A stretch of 5,133 nucleotides of DNA, taken from assembly GCA_030633015.1 (NCBI GenBank), contig DAOVTR010000148.1, positions 1 to 5,133 of the forward strand, in the 5' to 3' direction. Under the pieces are notes generated by a model. It was not told the origin of the DNA. It did not search any database and saw only the letters and a program-made list of their open reading frames with translations. A program made the position numbers and the translations under genes. The stretch's first letter is position 1, and the number at the start of each line of letters is the position of its first letter. Positions 1 to 5,133 of the stretch are shown one piece after another. Origin of the DNA: Bdellovibrionales bacterium (GTDB taxonomy: Bacteria > Bdellovibrionota > Bacteriovoracia > Bacteriovoracales > Bacteriovoracaceae).

Positions 1-900
1 TGAAGCGTCATATAACTTTTTCATATTAGGTCTTCTCTGAAGAGGGTCATCAATTAAAATATCACTGTCATTAATATATGAAATTTTAGAACTACTTTTT
101 AAAGTTTTAATTATAATTTCTGCTGCCCTCTTAATGGTATATTCATCCGGATTTCCACAATTAAACGGCATATGATCGCTACTAAACATAACATTATGGA
201 TTGCGTTGACTAAATCATCAACGTAACAAAATGACCTTGTCTGCATTCCTTCACCATAAACAGTTAAATCTTCTCCCTTAAGAGCTTGATTTACAAAATT
301 GACAATTACCCTTCCATCATTAGGTCTCATTCGAGGTCCATATGTATTAAAAATCCTAACGATACGAGTCTCAAGTTTATAAAGCCGATTATAAGTCATA
401 GTCAATGTTTCACCAAATCGTTTAGATTCATCATAACAGGCCCTCGGGCCTAAGGTGTTTACATTTCCATGATAATCTTCAGTTTGAGGATGAACCAATG
501 GATCCCCGTAAATCTCTGACGTTGAAGCAAGCAAAAACCGTGCACTTTTTTCTTTTGCTAATTCTAAAATATTTAAAGTACCAAAAGAATTGGTTTTCAT
601 TATCTCCATTGGAATAATTTTAAAATCAATTGGAGATGCCGGAGACGCCATTGAAAAAATATAATCAATTCTCTCACTTATCTGAGGAATACCATCACAA
701 ATATCAAATTCAAAAAAGTTAAAATTATCATAACTGTTTAATATATCAATATTTCGCTGAGACCCGGTTATAAAATTATCAATGCCAATAACTGTTGCAC
801 CTTTTTGTAAATAAAACTCTGCAAGAGTTGATGGAATAAAACCAGCAGCTCCAACAACTAATATATTTTTATCTTTAAATGAATCTGGAAAATTTATCAT
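1..900 (-). CDS. UDP-glucuronate decarboxylase-like NAD-dependent epimerase/dehydratase (extended SDR), C-terminus cut by window edge
   Basis: The reading frame is open for 300 codons from an ATG at 900 and runs off base 1 without a stop. An extended short-chain dehydrogenase of the UDP-xylose synthase (UXS) type is indicated by a Rossmann start (ILVVGAAGFIP, residues 13-23), ASPASP (85-90), ASTSEIYGDPLVHPQ (125-139), GPRACYDESKR (151-161), RIFNTYGPRM (182-191), DGR (195-197), QTRSFCYVDDL (220-230) and NCGNPDEYTI (247-256). By comparison with UXS1 and ArnA the catalytic residues should be Thr127, Glu129, Tyr156, Lys160 and Arg222. UXS enzymes oxidise UDP-glucuronate at C4 with bound NAD+, decarboxylate it and reduce it to UDP-xylose in the cytosol, feeding surface-polysaccharide synthesis. 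Only some 10-20 residues should be missing after DDPLQRRPN (284-292). The third glycine of GxxGxxG is Pro23, which is unusual for UXS, so a related activity on another nucleotide sugar is possible. TTGAGG at 909-914 lies 8 nt before the ATG and supports this start. It is the third gene of the leftward operon. The family is secure; the exact substrate is inferred. Confidence 0.9.
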   Translation of the reverse strand, partial: MINFPDSFKDKNILVVGAAGFIPSTLAEFYLQKGATVIGIDNFITGSQRNIDILNSYDNFNFFEFDICDGIPQISERIDYIFSMASPASPIDFKIIPMEIMKTNSFGTLNILELAKEKSARFLLASTSEIYGDPLVHPQTEDYHGNVNTLGPRACYDESKRFGETLTMTYNRLYKLETRIVRIFNTYGPRMRPNDGRVIVNFVNQALKGEDLTVYGEGMQTRSFCYVDDLVNAIHNVMFSSDHMPFNCGNPDEYTIKRAAEIIIKTLKSSSKISYINDSDILIDDPLQRRPNMKKLYDAS

Positions 901-919
901 TTGTAAAACCTCAATTAGA

Positions 920-1819
920 TTAATATTTTTTTAACTGTATCACGGTTGATCCTAAAAGTAATACAATCCCACCCAAAATCTGTTGCACCTCAAGAGACTT
1001 ATCTAGAAAAATCCAATTTACTATTACTGCGAACAAGGGAAAGGACATCTCAATCAACGTACACAATTTCGCAGATATTATTTTAAGACCCTTATAGTAT
1101 AAATACATTGAAATAAGACCTGTTATTAATACCATCACTGAAATTGTCGACCAAATTCTAGGATCAAAATCAAGCTCAACTCTTGATAGTAAAACGATTG
1201 GTATTAAAAATAGAAAACCAAATATAAATCTACCGCCCATTACCTCTTTTTCGTTGTATCCTGCTATAATTAATTTTTTGCCAAAAACTGTTGCACTTCC
1301 CCAACCTAAAATAGCAATGAAAGTATAAAAATATCCAACTAAATTTTTACTGCTTAAAAGCTCAACAGAAAAATCAAGCTTTGCAATTCCTGGAACAATA
1401 TCTTGATAGGTTATTAAAAAAGCTCCAAAAATGCAGATCAATCCCCACAGAAGAAAATTTCGACTTAACTTTTCACCAATAATTACCCTTGCTAATAATA
1501 TGGCAATTAACGGTTGAAACTTTTGTAATAAAATAACTAAAGATGGATTTATAAGATAAAAAGCTTTTGTAAAACAAAGAGTTGCTAGGGCCGACCCCAG
1601 ACACCCAATCATAAAAAAATAAAAAAGATGTGAGACTTTTCCATTCCAAAATTTTTGTCTACTTTTAAAAACGACAGGAATAAAGATTAAAAACAAAATC
1701 AAATGCTCTGAAAAAACAATTCGAGTAGCCGAAACTCCTGAGCTTAAAAGAGGGTACCTAAAAAGCGTGTCTATTGCCCATAATAGACAAGCAATAACAA
1801 TTAAAATGATACCTTTCAC
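920..1819 (-). CDS. EamA/DMT-superfamily integral membrane transporter
   Basis: This 299-residue protein is almost entirely hydrophobic and folds by eye into ten membrane helices at about 2-24, 33-52, 64-90, 93-115, 121-140, 159-184, 193-216, 224-249, 254-273 and 279-296. This is the 5+5 inverted-repeat layout and usual length (about 300) of the drug/metabolite transporter superfamily. Family-like signatures are LLWAIDTLFRYPL near the N-terminus, QKFQPLIAILLARVIIGEKL at 99-118 (the end of helix 4 plus the E-K-L turn of the first EamA unit), and the matching MSFPLFAVIVNWIFLDKSL at 258-276 in the second unit. Such proteins act in the inner membrane as exporters or importers of small metabolites; the substrate cannot be read from sequence. 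The start codon is GTG at 1819-1817. It overlaps the trmFO stop as GTGA, and GGAG at 1825-1828 is 5 nt upstream, so translation is probably coupled to trmFO. The following sugar-nucleotide gene hints at a link to surface sugars, but this is only guilt by association. The stop codon is TAA at 922-920. Confidence 0.88.
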   Translation of the reverse strand: MKGIILIVIACLLWAIDTLFRYPLLSSGVSATRIVFSEHLILFLIFIPVVFKSRQKFWNGKVSHLFYFFMIGCLGSALATLCFTKAFYLINPSLVILLQKFQPLIAILLARVIIGEKLSRNFLLWGLICIFGAFLITYQDIVPGIAKLDFSVELLSSKNLVGYFYTFIAILGWGSATVFGKKLIIAGYNEKEVMGGRFIFGFLFLIPIVLLSRVELDFDPRIWSTISVMVLITGLISMYLYYKGLKIISAKLCTLIEMSFPLFAVIVNWIFLDKSLEVQQILGGIVLLLGSTVIQLKKY

Positions 1820-1828
1820 AATAGCTCC
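1816..1828 (-). promoter_or_regulatory. GTGA stop-start overlap with internal Shine-Dalgarno coupling trmFO to the transporter gene
   Basis: The minus strand reads GGAGCTATTGTGA. The trmFO stop TGA and the transporter start GTG share 4 nt, and GGAG lies inside the last trmFO codons, 5 nt ahead of the GTG. This fixes the non-ATG start of the transporter and implies termination-reinitiation coupling between the two proteins. Confidence 0.75.
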
Positions 1829-3177
1829 ATAAATTCTTTATATTTATCCCTTGCTCGCCTAAAACCTATCTCCTTTTTTATAATAGATTTTTTTTTATCT
1901 TTTCTCTGTAATTTATCCAGTTTTATTGGTGGCATTAAACCAAAATTAATACTTGAAGGAGATGATTTTGAAGATGTCATTACATAATTTACTAGGGCAC
2001 CAATGGCCGTTTCAACTGGCCATTTTCTAAAATTGATACCCTTCATTTCATTTAAAATTTCATGAGCAACGTATAGACCCGTTGAGGCACTTTCCGTATA
2101 GCCTTCAACCCCTGTAATTTGGCCGGCAAAAAAAAGTTTGGAATGTATTTGACTACTAAAGTTCCAATTCAAAGATTTGTTAGCTCCAATAAATGAATTT
2201 CGATGGATTGAACCATAATGAAAAAATGACGCCTTTTCCATGCCAGGTATCATTCTAAAAACTCTTTTTTGTTCGGAGTAAGTAAGCCTTGTCTGAAAAC
2301 CAACAAGATTATAAGCTGAGCCAAGTAAATTCTCTTTTCTTAATTGAACAACTGCATATGGACGATCATTATTACGATCTTCTAATCCAACAGGTTTCAT
2401 ACAGGAAAATCGAGCAGTCTCTTTTCCCCTTTGGGCCATTAAATCAATAGGAAGACAGCCCTCAAAATATTTATAGTTTTCAAATTCTCGAGGAGGAACT
2501 TTATCAGCACAAATTAATGCCTCTATAAAGCTCTCATATTCCAATTTACTCATGGGAGCATTCAAATAACCAATCTCCTCATGCTTTTCTTGAATTTCTT
2601 TATAACGATCTTTAAAATACAATTTTGTATAATCTAAACTATCAGCGTCCACAACAGGAGCAATTGCATCGTAAAAATAGTGATTTTCCTCTGAAGAAAT
2701 CTCACCAATAATCCATTGATCTAAATTTTTTGATGTTAAAGGCCCTGTTGCAACAACTCCGTACCTACAACCCATCTCTTCCATTTTCAAAAGAGGATTT
2801 ATAACCTCTTCATCGAATACCTGAATTTTTGGATGATCAAGAATTAACTCGGTTATCATTTCACTAAATTTATGTCTATCAACGGAAAGAGCGTCACCTG
2901 ATGGGACCTTTGTTTTTTGGGCAACATCCAAAATAATTGATCCCAAATCTTGCATTTCATATTTTAAAATGCCATGGGCGGATGCTTCTTTCATGGATTT
3001 TAAAGAATTAGAACAGACAAGTTCTGCGTAAGTTTTTAATTTATGGGCCTCACTTGGAAGATAAGTTTTACATTCAAACAATAAAACATCTACTCCAGCC
3101 TGGGCAAGCTTATATGCAGCTTCACAGCCAGCTAGTCCTGCTCCAACAATTAAAACTTTATCCATCGTACTGTGCAT
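1816..3177 (-). CDS. trmFO: TrmFO: methylenetetrahydrofolate--tRNA-(uracil-5-)-methyltransferase, FAD-dependent
   Basis: This 453-residue protein makes 5-methyluridine at position 54 of the tRNA T-loop, using methylene-tetrahydrofolate as carbon donor and FADH2 as reductant, in the cytosol. The N-terminus carries the FAD-binding GAGLAGCEAA (12-21). ELVCSNSLKS (52-61) and EGCLPIDLMAQRG (239-251) hold Cys55 and Cys241, which align with the two functional cysteines known in Bacillus TrmFO (Cys53 and Cys226). Further family signatures are RPYAVVQLR, VGFQTRLTYSEQKRVFRMIPG, GQITGVEGYTESASTGLYVA, AIGALVNYV and NFGLMPP. Length matches the family (about 435-450), and the long extra C-terminal domain of the related MnmG is absent. 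The chosen ATG at 3177 has a weak SD-like TAGG about 10 nt upstream. A second in-frame ATG at 3165 (MDKVLIVGAG) lies nearer the usual TrmFO start but has no SD, so the true N-terminus may be four residues shorter. It is the first gene of the leftward operon, overlapping the transporter gene by 4 bp. In some bacteria homologues act on 23S rRNA instead; tRNA is the default reading here. Confidence 0.96.
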   Translation of the reverse strand: MHSTMDKVLIVGAGLAGCEAAYKLAQAGVDVLLFECKTYLPSEAHKLKTYAELVCSNSLKSMKEASAHGILKYEMQDLGSIILDVAQKTKVPSGDALSVDRHKFSEMITELILDHPKIQVFDEEVINPLLKMEEMGCRYGVVATGPLTSKNLDQWIIGEISSEENHYFYDAIAPVVDADSLDYTKLYFKDRYKEIQEKHEEIGYLNAPMSKLEYESFIEALICADKVPPREFENYKYFEGCLPIDLMAQRGKETARFSCMKPVGLEDRNNDRPYAVVQLRKENLLGSAYNLVGFQTRLTYSEQKRVFRMIPGMEKASFFHYGSIHRNSFIGANKSLNWNFSSQIHSKLFFAGQITGVEGYTESASTGLYVAHEILNEMKGINFRKWPVETAIGALVNYVMTSSKSSPSSINFGLMPPIKLDKLQRKDKKKSIIKKEIGFRRARDKYKEFMELL

Positions 3178-3230
3178 TGAATTAAAACCTAAATATGGCC
3201 GAAGCTTATCAAATACATTAAATTATGGAA

Positions 3231-3259
3231 TATTTACCCCTTGATATTTGACGCGTCAA
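3231..3259 (-). promoter_or_regulatory. Candidate sigma-70 promoter for the trmFO operon
   Basis: Read on the minus strand, TTGACG (3259-3254) matches the -35 consensus at five of six bases. After a 17-nt spacer comes TAAATA (3236-3231), a weak -10 that keeps the important first TA. Transcription would begin near 3224, giving a leader of about 47 nt before the trmFO ATG. The -35 is good and the spacing ideal, but the -10 is poor and AT-rich DNA yields such matches by chance, so this is a candidate only. No riboswitch or attenuator is visible in the short leader. Confidence 0.4.
3248..3259. promoter_or_regulatory. Perfect 12-bp palindrome TTGACGCGTCAA between the divergent genes
   Basis: Each half of the inverted repeat supplies a TTGACG hexamer, one per strand, placed back to back in the middle of the 131-bp divergent intergenic region. 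It may simply be two abutting -35 elements or may also be an operator for a dimeric regulator. Its GC-rich core, ACGCGT, stands out from the very AT-rich surroundings. No known operator consensus is claimed. Confidence 0.45.
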
Positions 3260-3277
3260 TAAACTTGGTGCAAATAT
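3248..3277 (+). promoter_or_regulatory. Candidate promoter for nadE
   Basis: TTGACG at 3248-3253 is a good -35. After an 18-nt spacer, AAATAT at 3272-3277 is a weak -10, preceded by TG at 3269-3270 in the position of an extended -10 element. Transcription would start near 3284, leaving a short leader of about 25 nt that includes the AGAGGA ribosome binding site at 3298-3303. The call rests on the -35 and the context more than on the -10. Confidence 0.35.
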
Positions 3278-3308
3278 ATCTAACGTGAATAAATTATAGA
3301 GGATTTAA

Positions 3309-5087
3309 ATGAAAATTCATGTCCATCAAACCCATCATACTGTTGGAGATTTTAGAGAAATATTTTCTTACTGCAAAGATATTATTTCACAAGAAAATCT
3401 CAATGGACTTTATCTATTTCCAGAGCTTTTTTTGACTGGCTATCCTCTCCAGGATTTATGTTTACAAAAATCTTTTATTAATAATTACTTACAACTTCTA
3501 GATGATTTAAATGAACTTTTTTTAAACCTAAAAGACAATCCGAACGTAACATTTCTCATGGGAGGGCTTAAATACCATTTTGATAGTAATGAGCTTCCTA
3601 TGAAAATTGAAAACGGCATCTATCAATTTTCTCCTAGCAAGGAAGGCCGGTTTATTTATACAAAGAGACTACTTCCTAACTACGATATTTTTGATGAAAA
3701 AAAATATTTTGAACCTGGCAATACAACCACTATTATAAATTTCCAAGAAAAACAAATTGCTTTGCTCGTCTGTGAAGATATGTGGCATAGCAATTCATAT
3801 GGAAGTGATCCAATAGAAGATCTGCAAAAAACTCTTGAAAATAAAAAGATTGATTTAATCGCCAATTTATCTGCTAGCCCATTTCACATAGGAAAATTTG
3901 AAAAAAGAGTTAAAAGAGTTACTCAAATTTCAACAATACTTAAAGCTCCTTTTGTATATGTAAACAGGGTTGGAGGTGAAGATGAAATTTTATTTGATGG
4001 ACTAAGTTTTGTTGTTAATAATGAAAATATTAGTCATTGTGCAAGCCTCTTTAAAAAAGATATTTTTTCTTTTGATCTACCTAAATTTACATTAAAACCA
4101 AACAAATCAGACAGAGAAACTATTCAAACATCAGAAAACAGCTGGGAATCACTCTTTAATCCCAATATAGTAAAAAATGATTTAGATCAATTTAAACTTA
4201 AAACTTGGAATGATTCAGAGTGTGAGCTTGTACTACAATCTTTAAAATTTGGCATTCAAGAGTATGCGAAAAAAAGTAATATGAACTCTTTTGTTGTCGC
4301 GCTCTCAGGCGGTATTGATTCATCTCTTGTTTTAACCATTATGAAATTAATCCTTGAGAAAGAACAAACTTTAGAAGCAATTTTTATGCCTGGCCTTTAC
4401 TCAATTTCTGAAAGTTATGATTTATCATATGAACTTGCTGATAAATTGGGAGTAAAACTCTACAACCATCCCATAAAATTCACCCATACAGCACTGAGAA
4501 ACTCCTTTCAAGATTCTTTTAAAATACCCTTAGAAGAGTTAGCTGATGAAAATATTCAAAGCAGACTGAGAGGTACAATACTTTACGCTTTTGCAAATTC
4601 TAAAAACGCCATGGTCTTAAACACTTCTAATAAATCAGAAATTGCTGTCGGCTACTCTACCCTTTATGGGGATAGTGTTGGAGCACTAAGCGTTATTGGA
4701 GATCTGTATAAATCAGAAGTATACAGACTCTGTTCGTATATCAACAAAAAATATAATAACTTAATACCCGACAAGGTTATTTCAAGAGAACCAAGTGCAG
4801 AATTAAAAGATAATCAATTTGATACAGATTCCTTGCCTGCTTATGAAATTCTTGATTTAATTCTAGAAGGCATATTAAGTTATAGACTTAATAAATCAAA
4901 ATTTCTTGATCTAGGCTTAGATGAGAGAGATATTGACCATGTTTTTAATCTTTATAAAAAATCAGAATTTAAAAGGAATCAGTTTTGTCCTATTATAAAA
5001 ATCAAGTCAAAAAGCTTCGGCTTTGGTTACAGAGTTCCGATTACAAAAAATGGAGAATTTTACTTTAAAAAAAATAAAAACATATAA
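3309..5087 (+). CDS. nadE: Glutamine-dependent NAD+ synthetase (glutaminase-synthetase fusion)
   Basis: This 592-residue enzyme catalyses the last step of NAD+ synthesis, ATP-dependent amidation of deamido-NAD+ using ammonia released from glutamine, in the cytosol. Residues 1 to about 260 form a nitrilase-type glutaminase domain. Its Glu-Lys-Cys triad is visible as Glu39 (FPELFLTGYP), Lys119 (IYTKRLLPNY) and Cys155 (LLVCEDMW), with NLSASPFHIGK (187-196) and VYVNRVGGEDEILFDG (217-231) also typical. After a linker (about 260-300), the synthetase domain carries the PP-loop SGGIDSS (333-339), NIQSRLRG (415-422), NTSNKSEIAVGYSTLYGD (438-455) and the tail SEFKRNQFCPIIKI (552-565). All expected catalytic residues are present. 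The protein is somewhat longer than the common 540-residue bacterial form, with part of the excess in the poorly conserved linker. ATG at 3309 follows AGAGGA (3298-3303) by 5 nt, a strong site that fixes the start. The gene is divergent from trmFO and is followed after 14 bp by another start, with no terminator in between. Confidence 0.97.
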   Translation: MKIHVHQTHHTVGDFREIFSYCKDIISQENLNGLYLFPELFLTGYPLQDLCLQKSFINNYLQLLDDLNELFLNLKDNPNVTFLMGGLKYHFDSNELPMKIENGIYQFSPSKEGRFIYTKRLLPNYDIFDEKKYFEPGNTTTIINFQEKQIALLVCEDMWHSNSYGSDPIEDLQKTLENKKIDLIANLSASPFHIGKFEKRVKRVTQISTILKAPFVYVNRVGGEDEILFDGLSFVVNNENISHCASLFKKDIFSFDLPKFTLKPNKSDRETIQTSENSWESLFNPNIVKNDLDQFKLKTWNDSECELVLQSLKFGIQEYAKKSNMNSFVVALSGGIDSSLVLTIMKLILEKEQTLEAIFMPGLYSISESYDLSYELADKLGVKLYNHPIKFTHTALRNSFQDSFKIPLEELADENIQSRLRGTILYAFANSKNAMVLNTSNKSEIAVGYSTLYGDSVGALSVIGDLYKSEVYRLCSYINKKYNNLIPDKVISREPSAELKDNQFDTDSLPAYEILDLILEGILSYRLNKSKFLDLGLDERDIDHVFNLYKKSEFKRNQFCPIIKIKSKSFGFGYRVPITKNGEFYFKKNKNI

Positions 5088-5101
5088 CTTAGGAGTAAGT
5101 C

Positions 5102-5133
5102 ATGACAGGAGACACTATGAACAAACTATTAAA
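5102..5133 (+). CDS. Start of an unidentified gene downstream of nadE, cut by window edge
   Basis: Only about ten codons are visible (MTGDTMNKLL). An ATG at 5102 follows AGGAG (5091-5095) with a 6-nt spacer. A second in-frame ATG at 5117 follows another AGGAG (5107-5111) with a 5-nt spacer, so either could be the start. The frame stays open to the edge. The 14-bp distance from the nadE stop, with no terminator, suggests co-transcription. MNKLL could begin a signal peptide or membrane segment, but too little is present to assign any function. Confidence 0.55.
   Translation, partial: MTGDTMNKLL

Noticed and set aside
792..1297. Three copies of CTGTTGCAC (792-800, 980-988, 1288-1296), with a related CTGTTGCA near 2745
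   Set aside because: All fall within coding sequence on the minus-strand genes, encode different local contexts (GATV, VQQI, SATV, VVAT) and have no regular spacing. They look like chance reuse of GCA ACA codons, not a repeat family.
3196..3210. Possible small hairpin around GGCCGAAGCTT in the trmFO leader
   Set aside because: Only two or three consecutive pairs can form, and there is no following T-run, so it is neither a credible terminator nor a structured leader element.
3178..3308. Riboswitch or small RNA in the divergent intergenic region
   Set aside because: The region is only 131 bp, the predicted leaders are about 47 and 25 nt, and no extended stems or known aptamer core are visible.
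3680..3865. A 61-codon open frame on the minus strand
   Set aside because: It lies wholly inside nadE, antisense to the conserved glutaminase domain around Cys155. Its translation shows no recognisable motif, so it is a shadow of the real gene.
5088..5101. Intrinsic terminator after nadE
   Set aside because: The 14-nt gap contains only a Shine-Dalgarno sequence. No hairpin with a T-tract is present, which fits read-through into the next gene.

Overview
The window is AT-rich (roughly one third G+C by eye) and densely coding. It holds three complete genes and two genes cut by the window edges. The layout is two divergent transcription units separated by a 131-bp intergenic region at 3178-3308. 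Nothing in it looks like a mobile element, CRISPR array, RNA gene or prophage.

The leftward unit, read on the minus strand from about 3224 to beyond base 1, is trmFO (folate/FAD-dependent tRNA U54 methyltransferase), then a ten-helix EamA/DMT-family transporter, then a UDP-glucuronate decarboxylase-like sugar-nucleotide enzyme whose last residues lie outside the window. The first two genes overlap by 4 bp (GTGA). The second and third are 19 bp apart with a clear Shine-Dalgarno sequence between them, so the three are very probably one operon. It combines a housekeeping tRNA modification with what looks like cell-surface sugar metabolism and membrane transport.

The rightward unit is nadE, a glutamine-dependent NAD+ synthetase with a fused glutaminase domain. 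Fourteen bp later comes the start of another gene, of which only about ten codons are visible. The intergenic region carries a perfect 12-bp palindrome, TTGACGCGTCAA. Each of its halves is a good -35 hexamer for one of the two divergent units, suggesting mutually overlapping promoters or an operator.

The organism is a low-G+C bacterium with strong Shine-Dalgarno sequences. TrmFO occurs in Firmicutes and in several Gram-negative lineages. The low G+C, the UXS-type enzyme and the two-domain NadE would suit a low-G+C Gram-negative such as a member of Bacteriovoracales, but this is a weak inference and not a placement. Overall the region looks like ordinary core genome. The points worth a second look are the symmetric divergent promoter, the Gly-to-Pro change in the Rossmann motif of the sugar enzyme, the mixed operon, and the doubled start of the last gene.
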